A DNA stretch of 64,000 bases from Kondoa malvinella (lineage: Eukaryota > Basidiomycota > Agaricostilbomycetes > Agaricostilbales > Kondoaceae). Below the pieces are notes generated by a model. The model saw nothing but the letters and a program-made list of their open reading frames with translations, had not been told where the DNA came from and ran no database searches. The stretch lies in assembly GCA_039545315.1 (NCBI GenBank), contig BCIM01000013.1, positions 1-64,000 on the forward strand, in the 5' to 3' direction. Of the stretch, positions 11,883 through 23,800 are shown one piece after another (position 1 is the stretch's first letter; each line of letters begins with the position of its first letter). Made by a program: the position numbers and the translations under genes.

Positions 11883-12347
11883 AAAGAATGAGATTGGGTA
11901 TCTGTTGATCGCTGCTGAGTTGATCGACCTTGAGCAAAATTCTGTTGCACAAGAGAGCGTCGTTTGAAATTTCGAAAGCTTGACTTAAGCTACGTTCGGC
12001 TAAGGCACAGACTTAATATTCAAAAATGACCCCGCTTATCTTGCAAGCGCTTTCTGATCGTTGCAGGAGAGCTAGCAGAGGGCTGGAGGGCTGAAACTAG
12101 TGAATACTAGGTAGTGCACGATGTCGTAAGAGTAGAAAAGGCAAAGCGATCACTTTGACGCCTTTTGACCCTAATTCTGCTGACCCATCTTTTTTTTGCA
12201 GCCAATACCGCTCCTTCCAACCTTATCACCACTTGTCAGGCGCTCCAAACCCAGACCTGGCTGTTGCCATTCTGAATCGCACGTAGGCCAGTACTTACCT
12301 GCTGTAAATTTTACTCACCTGACTGGAAATTGGCGGCTTTAGCAGCG
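11883..12347. other. Intergenic region between NOP1 and the next plus-strand gene
   Basis: Divergent promoter region. It contains a run of T (about 12190-12197) and A/T-rich patches. I recognise no gene. Confidence 0.4.
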
Positions 12348-13096
12348 ATGGATGCCCAAAATCCTCTGACGAATGAGACTCAAGTACCTGTAAATAACAA
12401 TGGGGAAACCCGAGCGAGAGGCAGTAGCTCTGGCTCTGGATCGAGTAAAAGCGGAGACACGGGCGGGCAGAATACGAGCGGCAGCAGTGCGAGTACAGGT
12501 CGGTCGACTTCGTAAGTCTGCGGGTCAATAGGTCTGACTTCCTTCTCTTGTACGATGTGTAGAAGCACACGGTAAGGATTTGACCGGTGCTGCTGCGTCG
12601 ATTTTCTGATAGGTGGGTGGCCAGATATTCCAATGGAATTGCGCGGTGGAAGGGGAGAAGATCAAGCACAGAACGCTCGACAGCAGGAGAACTATGAGCG
12701 TATGCTTCGTGCCAGATCTTTACTTGCGAGGCAGCAGTACGATAAAGCTTTCACCATCATAACCCAGTAAGCCGTCTTGAACAGCCTATTTGGTGATAGT
12801 CTGACGATCGGAGCAGACTTGCAGAAGGCAACAACGCACTGCGAACCGAGTTGGGCTACGGACAGCAGACAGACGTAGCCAGCTTGATCCGGAACACTCC
12901 GCTGGAACCGCTTTATAGCCAATGGCTGTCGACGAGACCTTCTCCAGCGGCTTCCAAGGAAAGTTCTGGTGCGGCTTCGACTTCTGCAGCACTTTCGACT
13001 TCTGCACCTTCCCCAGAGACGGCTAACACACAGGGTGCGAGTGGATCTTCAGCTCAAGGCAGTAGCTCCAAACAAGCGCCTCCAGATACGCGATAG
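12348..13096 (+). CDS. Uncharacterised Ser/Gly-rich protein
   Basis: The likely start is the ATG at 12348 (MDAQNPLTNETQ), followed by a Ser/Gly-rich segment. A central helix-prone part is rich in Gln/Arg (ARQQENYERMLRARSLLARQ). After an intron near 12767-12818 the protein continues LAEGNNALRTELGYG and ends in a Ser/Ala-rich tail (stop 13094-13096). A short exon around 12562-12570 would be needed between two introns, and I could not reconcile its phase, so the middle splice structure is uncertain. I do not recognise the family. Confidence 0.5.
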
Positions 13097-13921
13097 AGCG
13101 AAAGCTTGAGCACCCTCGACGAAGGCAGGAGCGAGGCAAATTAGGGAGATAGCATAGAGATGCTGAGGGATTGCAGAATCTTTGTGAGAATCAGTTTAGA
13201 TCCAAAACAGCTATTTATGACAGATTGAATCATTGGTTTACGCTATACCGTCTTGTTGAGATCCATAGTCACTGCCTTCCAGCCGGCGAAGACACAGAGG
13301 GGAAGAAACTGCTGAAGGGTCTTAATTCCTGCTCGAGCAAGAAGGCTGGTCTTGACTTTTGCAATTTGTGATGTTTGCAAGGCCAGCGTACTGCTCAGCC
13401 GAGCTCCTGGCTCTTGGGAAGAGGTTCCTTGCTCCAAAGTGAATCACGTCAGCTCATTTAAAGCTGCTTAACAAATCCCGTTGTTGACTGTCGCAGCCTC
13501 ACACGCAGTCTAGAATGCGCAAAACGGATAACAGAACGAGAATATAGCTTGCGGGTATTAGGGCTCGCGAAGTTGAAGCCAAGTCTGGTCGTCTGACGCT
13601 GACTGTAAATCGTCGCAACCGCAATACATTGTCTCCCAACCCTACCGAACTTTACTACCTGTCAGCTGTTGCCCTTTAACTTCGTGCCCGCGCCGGACAT
13701 CCCTCCTGTGAACGCAGCCTCGAAAACGCAGATGGGTGGCGATGGATGTTTCCATCTCGTCAGCTGCTTGCCTTCCCGCTCGGCAACTCTTGTCATCTAC
13801 AGCTTGTAGACTTGTACGGAACTTGCTGTATGTCCTGCTACAGCATTACAAGGCTTAGTATGGGCAATAATCATAGATCAAGGAATCATACAGACGATGA
13901 CCACTCGTTCTTTGCTACGTA
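13097..13921. other. Long 3'-to-3' intergenic region
   Basis: It lies between the ends of two convergent genes. I see no coding frame with family resemblance and no obvious repeat. Confidence 0.4.
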
Positions 13922-14798
13922 CTAGCTCGGACCCGCGCCTAAGCTCTGTAAGAACTTTTCCACATCAAAATCATTCATGTTCGGTAATTGCTGAGGATCT
14001 TGATTGTTGAAAGACGCTAAAAGCTGATCAAAGTCGTTTGGTTGACTCGTCGATGGAGCCATACTGGTAGCGGGGACGAATGATTGAGAAGAAGGTTGAG
14101 TAATGCTTGCCATGAGAGCGTCTAGGTCTGAAGGATTTAGAGGTGCCATTGATCCAAAATTGTTGGCTTCTGGCGTGAGGCCGTTTGTAAAAGGTGGATT
14201 ACTCAGGGAAGAGAGGAAAGCGTCTGTGCTAGCTGGAGAGACTGGTAAAGGAGCTGGAGAGGGGGTAGGCATAATATCGGCTGGTCTGGACGGGGCTGCT
14301 TGTGATTGCGAACTTTCCGACATGAGGACGTCTTCTTTCATCGCGACTTCAGTAGTCGCAGAAGGAGTTGCAGGACCAGTTGGCATCGGCGATCGTCCTT
14401 CTAGTTTGCGCAAGTCCCGCTCCAGCACAGCTTGCGCGAATCGCTAAAGCATAAAGATATGTCAAGACGCATAAAACAGCCCCGAAGAAAAGTTGACATA
14501 CAATCTCCTTTTCTATAGTATCCAACAGAGCGTTGTACCGAGCCTGCTCATCTCGTAAAGGCTGAATCACATTGGGCGGAGCGGGAGGTGCATGTTCTCG
14601 GCTGCCTGTGTTTAAGACATCCGCGCGGAATCGGAGAACATAGCCTAGGTGTAGAATGGTTTTCTAGATGCACAAGAAAAGAGGAAGAAGAGCCACAACA
14701 TGAGAGACTGATTTCGACATGCATGGCAGCGGGACAATCACTTTGAGCGAGACATCAATCTCTTGTGCTGCCTTTCCAGCTGCGCTTTTGACTTCCAT
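13922..14798 (-). CDS. Uncharacterised protein with coiled-coil N-half and Ser/Pro-rich acidic tail
   Basis: Three exons (14700-14798, 14502-14663, 13922-14443) sum to 261 codons, giving 260 residues from the ATG at 14798. Residues about 34-105 are helical (ILHLGYVLRFRADVL, DEQARYNALLDTIEKEI, AQAVLERDLRKLEG). The remainder is rich in Ser, Pro, Thr and Asn and holds repeated short acidic-hydrophobic elements (DLDALMASI, DFDQLLASF, DVEKFLQSL), resembling activation-type motifs. The frame is open upstream of 14798 almost to the MED6 start, so the first exon may be longer. The gene shares a very short divergent promoter with MED6. A nuclear or transcriptional role is only an inference. Confidence 0.55.
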
Positions 14799-14886
14799 TG
14801 CTGTCTTGAGTAGCCTCGAACTTTGTGACGACCCGCGGCTTCCTCCTGAATCTTGGCTTGACGAGATCAATTCCACAGCAACAGCG

Positions 14887-15897
14887 ATGTCAGGCTATAT
14901 AGAAGATCTATCGTCGGTCGTATGGAGGCATCCAGAGTTCTTAGCAGTGCGCCCTTCTTTCCAATCTCAGCGGATCTCCTTCAGATGCTCAAACGTTGTT
15001 TGTTCCGCTTTGCAGCACTTTGGCGGCTTGACAGAGAAGAATGTGCTTGACTATTTCTCAGAGGTGTCTTGTCTTGCCTTCTTGCTGCCTTCTATCTGTT
15101 CATTCCGCTTTCCTGTCAGTCGCCCTTCTGGGACAGGCAGTCTACCAACCAAACCTTGCGCATGCAAACGCAATACCTTCCGGGCTCTGGAGAGTACCTG
15201 AACGAGTCCGAGGATCTATTGTGCGTCCGTATACGTTCTAGCAAGTATTGGCTTATGGTGCTTTAGGCGTTTTGTCGGGACTGAATTCGCTTTGGTGCAT
15301 ACAAACGCGCCGGCAACCTTTATCATCCACAAAAGACGAAGATCTAGTCCAACAGAAGGTATACTTCTTCTCTTCACACGTGTACCTGGCTGAGCTTCCA
15401 GCGTAGCTGTGCCTATCGCGGCATACTATGTCATGAACGCGAATGTCTAGTACGTTTAATTAAAACAGACAGCCGTTCACACTTTGATCTGCTCTACAGT
15501 CAAGCTCCAGATCTCTATTCCATTCTATCTACCCGGCTAGTGAGTTTCCCATTTCTCGCAAAACTCGATGCTCATATTCACAGCTTTCGTCAATCCACTC
15601 CTTTCAATCCTCCCTCGACATGGTACGAGACAAAGCTCCTCTGTTCGACACGCGTAAAGGGTCTGCTATCATTTTTCTTATAAACTTGTCTCTCTTACGG
15701 CTGGTAGATACGTTTGGGAAATCGAAAAATCAGCTCAAATGACAGAATCATCAGCCAATGCCTCGATCAAAGCAGCGGAAACGGCAGATAAAGAGCCAAG
15801 CAAGGAAACATCCAGCAAGCCTGCGGGTTCGGTAAAGAGTAATGCGGAAGCGATGCTTTGGGTTGCTTTGCAGACGACTGCGAAAGACATGCGATGA
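14887..15897 (+). CDS. MED6: Mediator complex subunit 6
   Basis: It starts MSGYIEDLSSVVWRHPEFL. Conserved MED6 blocks follow across introns: NVLDYFSESPFWDRQSTNQ, LRMQTQYLPG, FVGTEFALVHTNAPATFII HKRRRSSP, PIAAYYVMNANVYQAPDLY and ILSTRL, then SFQSSLDM and YVWEIEKS. MED6 is a head-module subunit of Mediator, which links activators to RNA polymerase II. Introns lie near 15063-15116, 15205-15267, 15358-15405, 15450-15500, 15540-15583 and 15658-15710. The C-terminal tail is Ala/Ser/Lys-rich and ends at TGA 15895-15897. Confidence 0.9.
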
Positions 15898-16280
15898 AGG
15901 CCGTTCCAGCGTCTTAAGCTGCTCCAACCTCAATGAGGGCATTTTATTGGTAAGCGGTAAGCTATTGTATTGTGAAGTTGTCTGACTGACCCGCTCGATA
16001 GATTCAGGGCAACCTTGAGGCAAACTGTATAGACAACATGTAGCACAGGCGCTGCAGTGTAGTGGCTTGTGTGAGTCCTGCCCATCCTCAATCGCTTCAG
16101 CTGATCAGCGCTCCTCTGTTTCGATAGCAAGCAGCGAGCATATCAACGCAAGGAAGCCTTCTAGCCTCCGAATTCGGGCTGATGGGGAGCGGTACATAAG
16201 GGCGGAGAGGAAACGATCATTCGATTTGCATACTAGACACTCAGGTTACTGTACAGTACTTCATACACTCTCGAACAAGA
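15898..16280. other. Convergent 3' intergenic region (MED6 and FAD oxidoreductase)
   Basis: Downstream of both stops. I see no supported gene. Confidence 0.4.
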
Positions 16281-18466
16281 TCAATTTCTGTGCGATCCCT
16301 TGCTGTACCACTTCCCATGCGTGAGCAGCAAGTACAGTCGGAAAGACAAGAGTGCGAAGCTATCTTCTTCCAGCTCTTTAGGGTAGGCAGCTAAAGCACT
16401 AGATCAGCTCTGCCCAAACCCAGCATGTTCATGCTTACCTCCTAGACGATAAGCGGCTGCTACTCCGCTAATGATAGCGACTTCGTGCTGTGGACGTTGT
16501 CAGGCCAAGACGTCGTAGGAGAAAGATGAACGAACCGCATTCACCAAAGTCCAGGCTGCAGCGTAGGTAGTGCGCTTCTTTCCGTTCAATAGCCACATCC
16601 ATGGAACGACTGCACAGTAAGTGAGACTGAGAAAGCCTGCGGTAGATCAAATCGCATACCCAAAAAGTACAAGGTGAAGCGATGGCAAAGTTCTGTTTGC
16701 ATTGTTAGCATTTCGCATTTTGAGTGACATCGATACTTACGATGCCACCAGTCCTCGCCTGCAACACATCAAGTCAGCCATAGCCAACAATAAGGAAAGA
16801 GCAGACGCACGAATAATCTTATCCGGATCGATTTCATCCTTGGTCCACAGATGCTTGTCTTTGTTGTTCAAAAAGATAGTCTGGAAGATGTGCTTCTCAA
16901 ACGGCACATCAAGCGGGAACTGAGATTGATAATTGGTGCAATCGAAGCACATGTCTAACTTCTTTGGGTCTTCTTTCTGTTGGCGGATGTAGTACATTCT
17001 ATGACATTGTTAGCTATAATTGACGCGAAGAACGGAAGGACAAACGGCTTGAATTCGTTCCTGCCAATCTCGACCCGCTCAGTCTGATCTTTACCGTGCA
17101 GATTCTCGACTGCAAGCTTCTCGTCAAAGTCCGATTGGTAGTACTTGCGAATATCTGAGCAAATCATCAGCATTAAGTACAAAGACAATAGGAACACTCA
17201 CAATCAGAGTCCCAATGCGTAACGGTAATATCATCCGAAAAATTGGCCCCGCCCAAAACACGCTTTTCGATCCACCTAGCCTCTTTGCCCAATATCCTCT
17301 TTGCAGTATCGGCAAGCACACAAAGAACCATCTCATCATACTCTTCTTCAACAATAGGCATATCTTGATCTGCTCCGTTTGGGTTATGGCCATCTTTTAC
17401 CGGTCGGCGAGCTCGCATGCCAACTTTGACGCTGGTGGAAGAGCGAGAAATAACATTATCTAGTTCGGTTGAGAGTCTGACTTTGACACCGCGTGATTCG
17501 AGGTCGTTCTTCCAGTCGCCGTAGAATTTTGAAAATTCGGGAAAGACGCTGCGATGTTGATTAGAGTGATTCTCGGGTGGAGCGATACGAGTCTTACACC
17601 ATAGGCGGTAAATTCGAGACCATTGATTCGGGATCACCAGGGTACCACATGCCTGTCCCTTCCATCAGGAAGAAGCGAGTGGAAGAACTGTGCACTGACC
17701 AAAGCTAGGACTGGTGATCAGTCTTTCCATGACTACAGAAGAGACATCGGGAGTCGCATTTCCAGTGCCCAAGAAGAGGGCAATCATAGGTAGTACCATG
17801 AGGTTGACAAAATCGTCACTGCAAAGGATGAGATTGGCATCGATCTAGCTACTCGGTACATACGACAAGAAGAACCTGATTAGACCAGTCAGCATTGGCA
17901 TGGGAATGACAGGAGATCTCACATTTTGGCAACAACTTTGATCGGGACATAGATAAAGAACAATTCGAGGTAATGAATCATCTTGATCATGCGATGAAAG
18001 CGCTTGATCTCATTCCGATGCTTTTCAACCAACTTTGTAGGAAAGACATTGGTCCAAAAGGTATCGTCTTTACCGAACGAGACTTGAAGTTTGACAGGCG
18101 TAGAAGCATGTCCTTGTTTCTCGAAGGCCCGGAAAGAGTGATGATAGATGTAGGAACCACCTTGAACGCCTTGGTTCAGCCAGCTGGCGCCATGTCGTTC
18201 TTTATCGATAGGGATCGAGAATGCTTGTCCGCCTGTGATCGCCTGGCCTCAGACTTGCTCCAGAGCGCCTTGCAAAGCATACCGCAGTAGTCCACAGCGT
18301 CGACTGTTGAGCCGAGGGTGAGACAACAGATTAAGCTCAACGCAGAGCCGAACTTACTTAGAGTGACATCAAAGCGATCGGGATGATCTGCCAAAGTATC
18401 TGCGCAAGACATGCCAGCAGCACCTGCCCCAACGACCAAAACTCTCTTTCTGTTCTTTTCGCCCAT
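16281..18466 (-). CDS. FAD/NAD(P)-binding amine-oxidase-like oxidoreductase
   Basis: The likely start at 18466 gives MGEKNRKRVLVVGAGAAGMS, a dinucleotide-binding GxGxxG fold right at the N-terminus. Across introns it continues HPDRFDVTLIDAVDYCGGQAFSIPID, with the family's GASWLNQGVQGGSYIYHH and FRAFEKQGH. The C-terminal part contains DWWHHLCHRFTLYFL and, across an intron, AAWTLVNAHEVAIISGVAAAYRLG, which would contact FAD. The stop is at 16281-16283 after a further intron (about 16382-16432). This matches a fungal family of flavoproteins annotated as FAD/NAD(P)-binding; substrates are unknown to me. An upstream exon before 18466 is possible because the frame continues through an acceptor-like CTTCAG near 18497. 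Confidence 0.78.
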
Positions 18467-18631
18467 TTCTTGCTCTGATCGGAGTGTCGGATCGCTGAAG
18501 ATGGACAAGCAGAATTTAGCATCATCGGCTTACAGTGTTTGTTTGTTGATCACGTGCCACCAGCACCGCTCTCGAAGGGAAAGGCAGAGCCAACAGAAGA
18601 CGCCCTCGGTACACCATGAAGTAGTAGCAAG

Positions 18632-20589
18632 ATGGGTTTGAATGGATTCTCTGGCTTTGGACTCGGCGTTTTCCTAGTCGTCGGCAAGTTCTTATAGAGT
18701 CTGCCAGCAAGACTATCTGTTGAACGCATAGGCAGTGTTCTTCGTTGTCTGGCCTGTATCATTTCTGCTTCCAAAGGAATTGAAGATTCCCTTGGCAGAG
18801 GTCGCATACAAATTGCGCCTCTTGGATAGCTCGTACAAGGAAAAAGAACGATGGCACGTTCACTTGTCATTGGCAACTGCGCCTGTTGTTGGTGTTCTTT
18901 TATTACTGGCTACTACTTCAAGTAAGCCCTTTCACTTTTCGCGCTGACATGAGCTCATTCTGTACAGTTGACGGATCTGTCATACGGCTGGGTTAGCGAA
19001 ATCAACCTAACGTCTCACGGACACGATCTGAAGACAGCCTTGTGCAGGTATAGGAGGAGAAGGTCATGCAAGACCCTACGACGTTCTGGTTCTCTTTATC
19101 GCATTGGCGTACATTGCAATAGCGCTCGACCAAACAGGCGCATTACGCTCAATGGCTTTCCTCGTGGCTCAAAAGGGAGGCACCTCCGGTCCTTGGCTTT
19201 TCGTCCTGCTCTTCTCCTTCTTCTTTACATTTGGTGCAATCTTTGGCAACGATCCAATCGTGCTCTCCGGAACCGCCTTCCTTTCCTACTTTTGTCGAAG
19301 CACGGGGATTGAATGGCCTTTTGCTTTCCTGTTTGCTGAATTCGTCGCTGCCAATATATGTGCGCCGCCCTTCTTCTTTCGCGTTCCTAGCTGATCGGTC
19401 GTTAGCATCCGCAATTCTGGTCACCTCAAATCCAACAAATGTCCTGGTCGCAGGCGGCTTCAATCTGAATTTCATCACCGGTTTCACGAAATATACCATA
19501 CTCCCATCACTGATTACCGCACTCATCGCCTGTCCATTACTCTTCTTCATGTTTCGACTCACTCGACCAAACTCCATCCCGTCTAAACTCGTCTTACCCG
19601 AAATCGATCCCCGCACAGCTTTGATCGACCCTTCCGGTGCACTTTTCCATGGTTGCTTGATGATTGCCACGCTTGCTGTTTTGGTAGGAGGGAGCTTCGT
19701 ACCTGGTGATCGGGTTCAAGTTTGGCAAGTCACCTTAGCGGGAGGAGGGATAGGTCTGCTACATGATCTGTTTGTGGATTGGAGAAGAGGTCCTACCAGT
19801 CCATTCGTATCAGTAGAAGAGTTGGAACTCGATACACCTAAAAGCGAAACTCAACCTCTACCCAACACTCAGTCCAAACGCATCACGCTGCCTTATCTAT
19901 TACGTCGCTTCTGCCTGCGGTTCCCTGTCACAAGTTCTACAATCAAGAAACTGCCCATCCCGCTCTTACCTTTTGCCGCGAGCATGTTTATCCTGGTGAG
20001 GTCTTTAGGGCATTTAGGTTGGATTGAAGTGTTTGCTGGTTGGATGGCGGCAATTTGTACTACGCCTGCGAAGAGCGTCTTCTTTACAGGCTATGTGACG
20101 GCATTGGTGCTCTGGTGAGTCTCTCTCTCTGTGTTAATGCTGTATTGAGCTTATTTGTTTTAGTCCAATGTGCGGGACGAACATCGTGCGTTTGAGACTG
20201 CCAACTCGACGCTCCGTGCTGATAGTATGCTAGGGAGCTACCATTCTGGCTGTGCAGATCCTGCGGCATCCGCGATTCGCTGACTCGATACACGTTCAAG
20301 CCGATCCTAGGATACTGCAAGGTGCTATATACGCAGTCGCTATGGGCAGTAACATCGGTAAGCCTGGGCCTGATATGCTGTACATCAGCTGATACATAAT
20401 CCTCTCCTTACAGGCGGATTCGCATTCGTCTTTGCCGCTTCTCTCGCTGGACTGCTCTGGCGAAACATCTTACGACAGAAAGGCATCCTCGTCACTAGCA
20501 AGCAATTTGCCGTGTGGAACCTGATACCGGTAGTCTTTCTATCGACAGTCAGTTTCGCGATAGTCTACGCGCAACTGTTCTTCTTATAG
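18632..20589 (+). CDS. ArsB/citrate-permease-like multi-pass transporter
   Basis: A multi-exon membrane protein. Recognisable blocks are HLSLATAPVVGVLLLLATTS, DGSVIRLG, ARPYDVLVLFIALAYIAIAL DQTGA, FFFTFGAIFGNDPIVLSGTA, ILVTSNPTNVLVAGGFNLNF and GWIEVFAGWMAAICTTPAKS. GND and SNPTN motifs in paired hydrophobic regions are typical of the ion-transporter superfamily that includes bacterial ArsB and Na+/dicarboxylate carriers. About 10-12 transmembrane segments are visible, with a central hydrophilic loop (about 19790-19890). The stop is TAG 20587-20589. The first intron (after VFLV, about 18680-18731) is my best guess. The start codon lies 165 bp from that of the divergent FAD oxidoreductase. Substrate unknown. 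Confidence 0.75.
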
Positions 20590-20819
20590 ATGGGAGCATA
20601 CAATAACGATATCATGCAATGAGGAATACCTTAGTTCAAACTACAAATGAACGGATGCTAGTGATACAATGCTGATGCTGGAATGAAGTACAAGTAGTTC
20701 TACAGGTGCGAGGTGATACAGGTGATGTATGTGTGTACAAATCAGTTCTGGCGCCATTTATCTGATTGTCTAGCGAGACTGATCTGATGTCAGTCTTGAT
20801 ATTAGGCGAAGCTTGAAAC

Positions 20820-23800
20820 TTACTCAGAAGGATCTAGCTGGTTGGTCAAGCCCATCAAAGTCTTGCTGACAGCGCTGGAAGCTCCTATAGCAGGATGTAG
20901 GATGGCGACGGGTATCGCTCGAAGTACAGCCTTGACAGAGCCCTGCATTTTCATTAGCGCGCGTGGACGGTAGGGAGAGGAAGCATCTACATCTGTCGCG
21001 GAGCGTTCGTACACTTCCATTGGCACAGCCAATATTGTTTGTGCCGTCGTTCTCAAATTGTCTCCGAGATCTTCGTATGCGCCCCTGAGACCAGCGGCAG
21101 CAGTCTTTGGCTGTGAAGCGTATCTTGATCGACGTGGATCCGGACCTACCGCCTCCAGATTCAAGGTCGACCCAATCCGTGCGCCAATGATCGACTCGGC
21201 CTTCTCGAGAATGACTTGTGTGCCGGTCGCCAGGCGAGCGCCCAGGCGAAGAGCTTCGAGAGCAGAACTCTTTGAAAAAGATGTGGCGCCTTTCTGCAGC
21301 CCTCGGAGCACGCGCCCATCTTTGCGGTATTGGTCTATCGGTAATAAAACCAGATCTGCCAGGCCGCTGCCAACATTGACGACAGATCGGATTGGAGCGA
21401 TGCCGGCAAGGACGCTTGCGAGCTGATTTGCCTTGACGTCTGGTGTCCAGATGTCTTGCAACATGTCCGATATTCTTGACCAGCCAGTAACCTAGCAGGT
21501 CTTTCCTTAGCCAACTTGCATTGTTAGACGGTCTCGCTTACGTCTGAGAGCGAGATGTAGCGGAGCGTCATTTCTGATCCATCAAAGTGGAAGAAGTTCA
21601 TCAATTCCGATGTCTTTCCACCCTTGAGTGCAGCATAATCGACGCGCTTCGGCTTATAGTCTAGCTTGATCTTGACCGGAAAGATCTCAACACGTTCTGC
21701 GTGTCTTTTTAGCAAGTGAGTGGACCCAGGAATGGCTAGCTTACGGATGAAGGCTTCAACTGCTGCCGAGGATGCCGGCTCTGCTTGTATATTTTTATAG
21801 CTGCCAAAGCGTTTCAGAAAGTCGACAGCATCTTGATCGACATGTAGGCGCAGCGGCGCAATCTTCAGCTATTTGAGAGGTCAGTACTCCCCTCGGTGCA
21901 TCGAGCTCCTGTCACTTACCTTCAGTCTAGCCTCTAGAGCTGTAGTCTTTCTCGAGCTGCGCATTTGAGCGAAACGCACTCGAAGCATGGGTTCGTCAGG
22001 CGGTCTTGAGTGTCCACCATCGCCAAGTCGGAGCTCGGTCAGAAACTTGTGCCAAGTTGAGGTCTCTATGTTATCAAGAATGTCGAATGTCCGCGATGAC
22101 AGACGGAGCTCGCTCGCAGTCGTATGCGTAATCGGAAAGCTAGTGTTGCTCAGCTTTACGCCAGCAAGGACGATTTCGATTGCGGCAGCGCTAGATCTGA
22201 AGAGCTTAAGTTTCGCACCCGGAGCAGTACGAGGCGTGGACGTGGATGTTTCGTTTGTCTCCTTTGCGCCCGTGCTGACTCCTTGCACCGTTTCCCAGGT
22301 CTCATCTTCCTGACTGTCGAGAAGCTCTTGATCTATCGCTGCAGCCAGTTCTTCATCTGACAATTCGTCCGAGCCCGCAGGCAGACCGAGTGGTACACTA
22401 TTGAAGAGATTTGTTGAAGTGTCTTCAAGATTACTAGTTGCCTTTTGTCCACTTGCAAGCATTTGGCGAACGCGCAGAAGTTTCCTGCGTATCGTCTTGA
22501 CTTCCGTTCTGATGGCAGATCGAGTGTGATCCCAATCATAACCTTCGTGTAACTTTAGACTGACAACTTCGCTTTGCACGTCGATACGTGACAGGCAAGC
22601 TCGCCTACAAGTCGGCTCAGTACCGGATTGACGCAAGAAAGAGAACCCACCTTGCTATTGTCATCTCATCGCGATAGCGCTTTGCCGTTAGGTAGCCTTC
22701 TTCCAGTCTGAACGAGGCAGGGTCAAGGATACAGATAGATTCGCCGTTTATATCCGGCTGAGAAGGCAAGCTTGATGTTGGCCTCTTCTTCGTTGCCTTG
22801 AAGACTGTCTTTTCTGCAAGATACTGAGGATTTGCTGGTACATCATCATGTATCAGATCCATTGGCGAATCTTGTACCTTCGAAGCTGAGAAAGCACGAT
22901 AATCAACGCTTCCGACCAATCCAGCAGATCTACTGGATGATAAGGAAGTTGAAGTAGTAGGTGAATTGCGGCTAGAAGTCTTCTTTGTGGTTTGTTTGTT
23001 CCAGATTTTGATCGATGATATCTCACTACCCAATGCGCTCAACGTAGCCAAAGAGTCCGGACAAATAGAAAGCGTCAGTTTTTCATTGCTGATCTTGCCC
23101 TCCATGTCGGGTAACACTAAGCCGTTGCCTCTTCTGATCGACATATCGCACGAGCCAAGGCTAAGAATATCGATATAGCCACGGCTTGCCCAGAAGATGG
23201 AAGCTGTAGTGTATGAGTCGGCGGCAAAAGCATGTTGTTCATCCTTCTCGGCAAGCATGAGCCGGATGTCTCCAGTCTTGATTGCAGCGATTGACATGGG
23301 CTGCGTTGGCGTGTGGTGCGTGGAGTAAGTCAAGCTGTTCAGCATAACCAGAGCGCAGTCGGTTCGATATGCTGATCGCAAGTGTATTTCGATAGTAGTC
23401 AAAGTGAGGCTGATTTCGGTGCTATCAGCAGGAACGGCTGATGCAAAGACCTGCGAGCATTATTAGCACCAAATACACGCAATAGTCGAAGGGCTTACTC
23501 CTTCTGGTGGTTGCAGACAGTCAAGCATGTCTCCCAACCAAAGCAAATCTGTCGATGTAGAGACGCCGATATCTGCGAGCCACAGTTGGACATTGCTCCT
23601 TTTTACGCCGTCTGTAGAAGTGAAAGAGTCGAACGCGACCTTGAACATTGGTTCCACCCGTTGTTGGCCTTCAACTGTTCTTCCGAGCAGTTGACGATGT
23701 GTATTGAGGGAAAGATCTTCCGATATCGAACCACCGACATATATTTGGGCTGTCACATGATCACGCTATATCGCGATTCAGTCTTGCATCGCACAAGAAA

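Noticed and set aside
19149..19670. 173-codon minus frame opposite the permease
   Set aside because: Antisense shadow of transmembrane codons in the ArsB-like gene.
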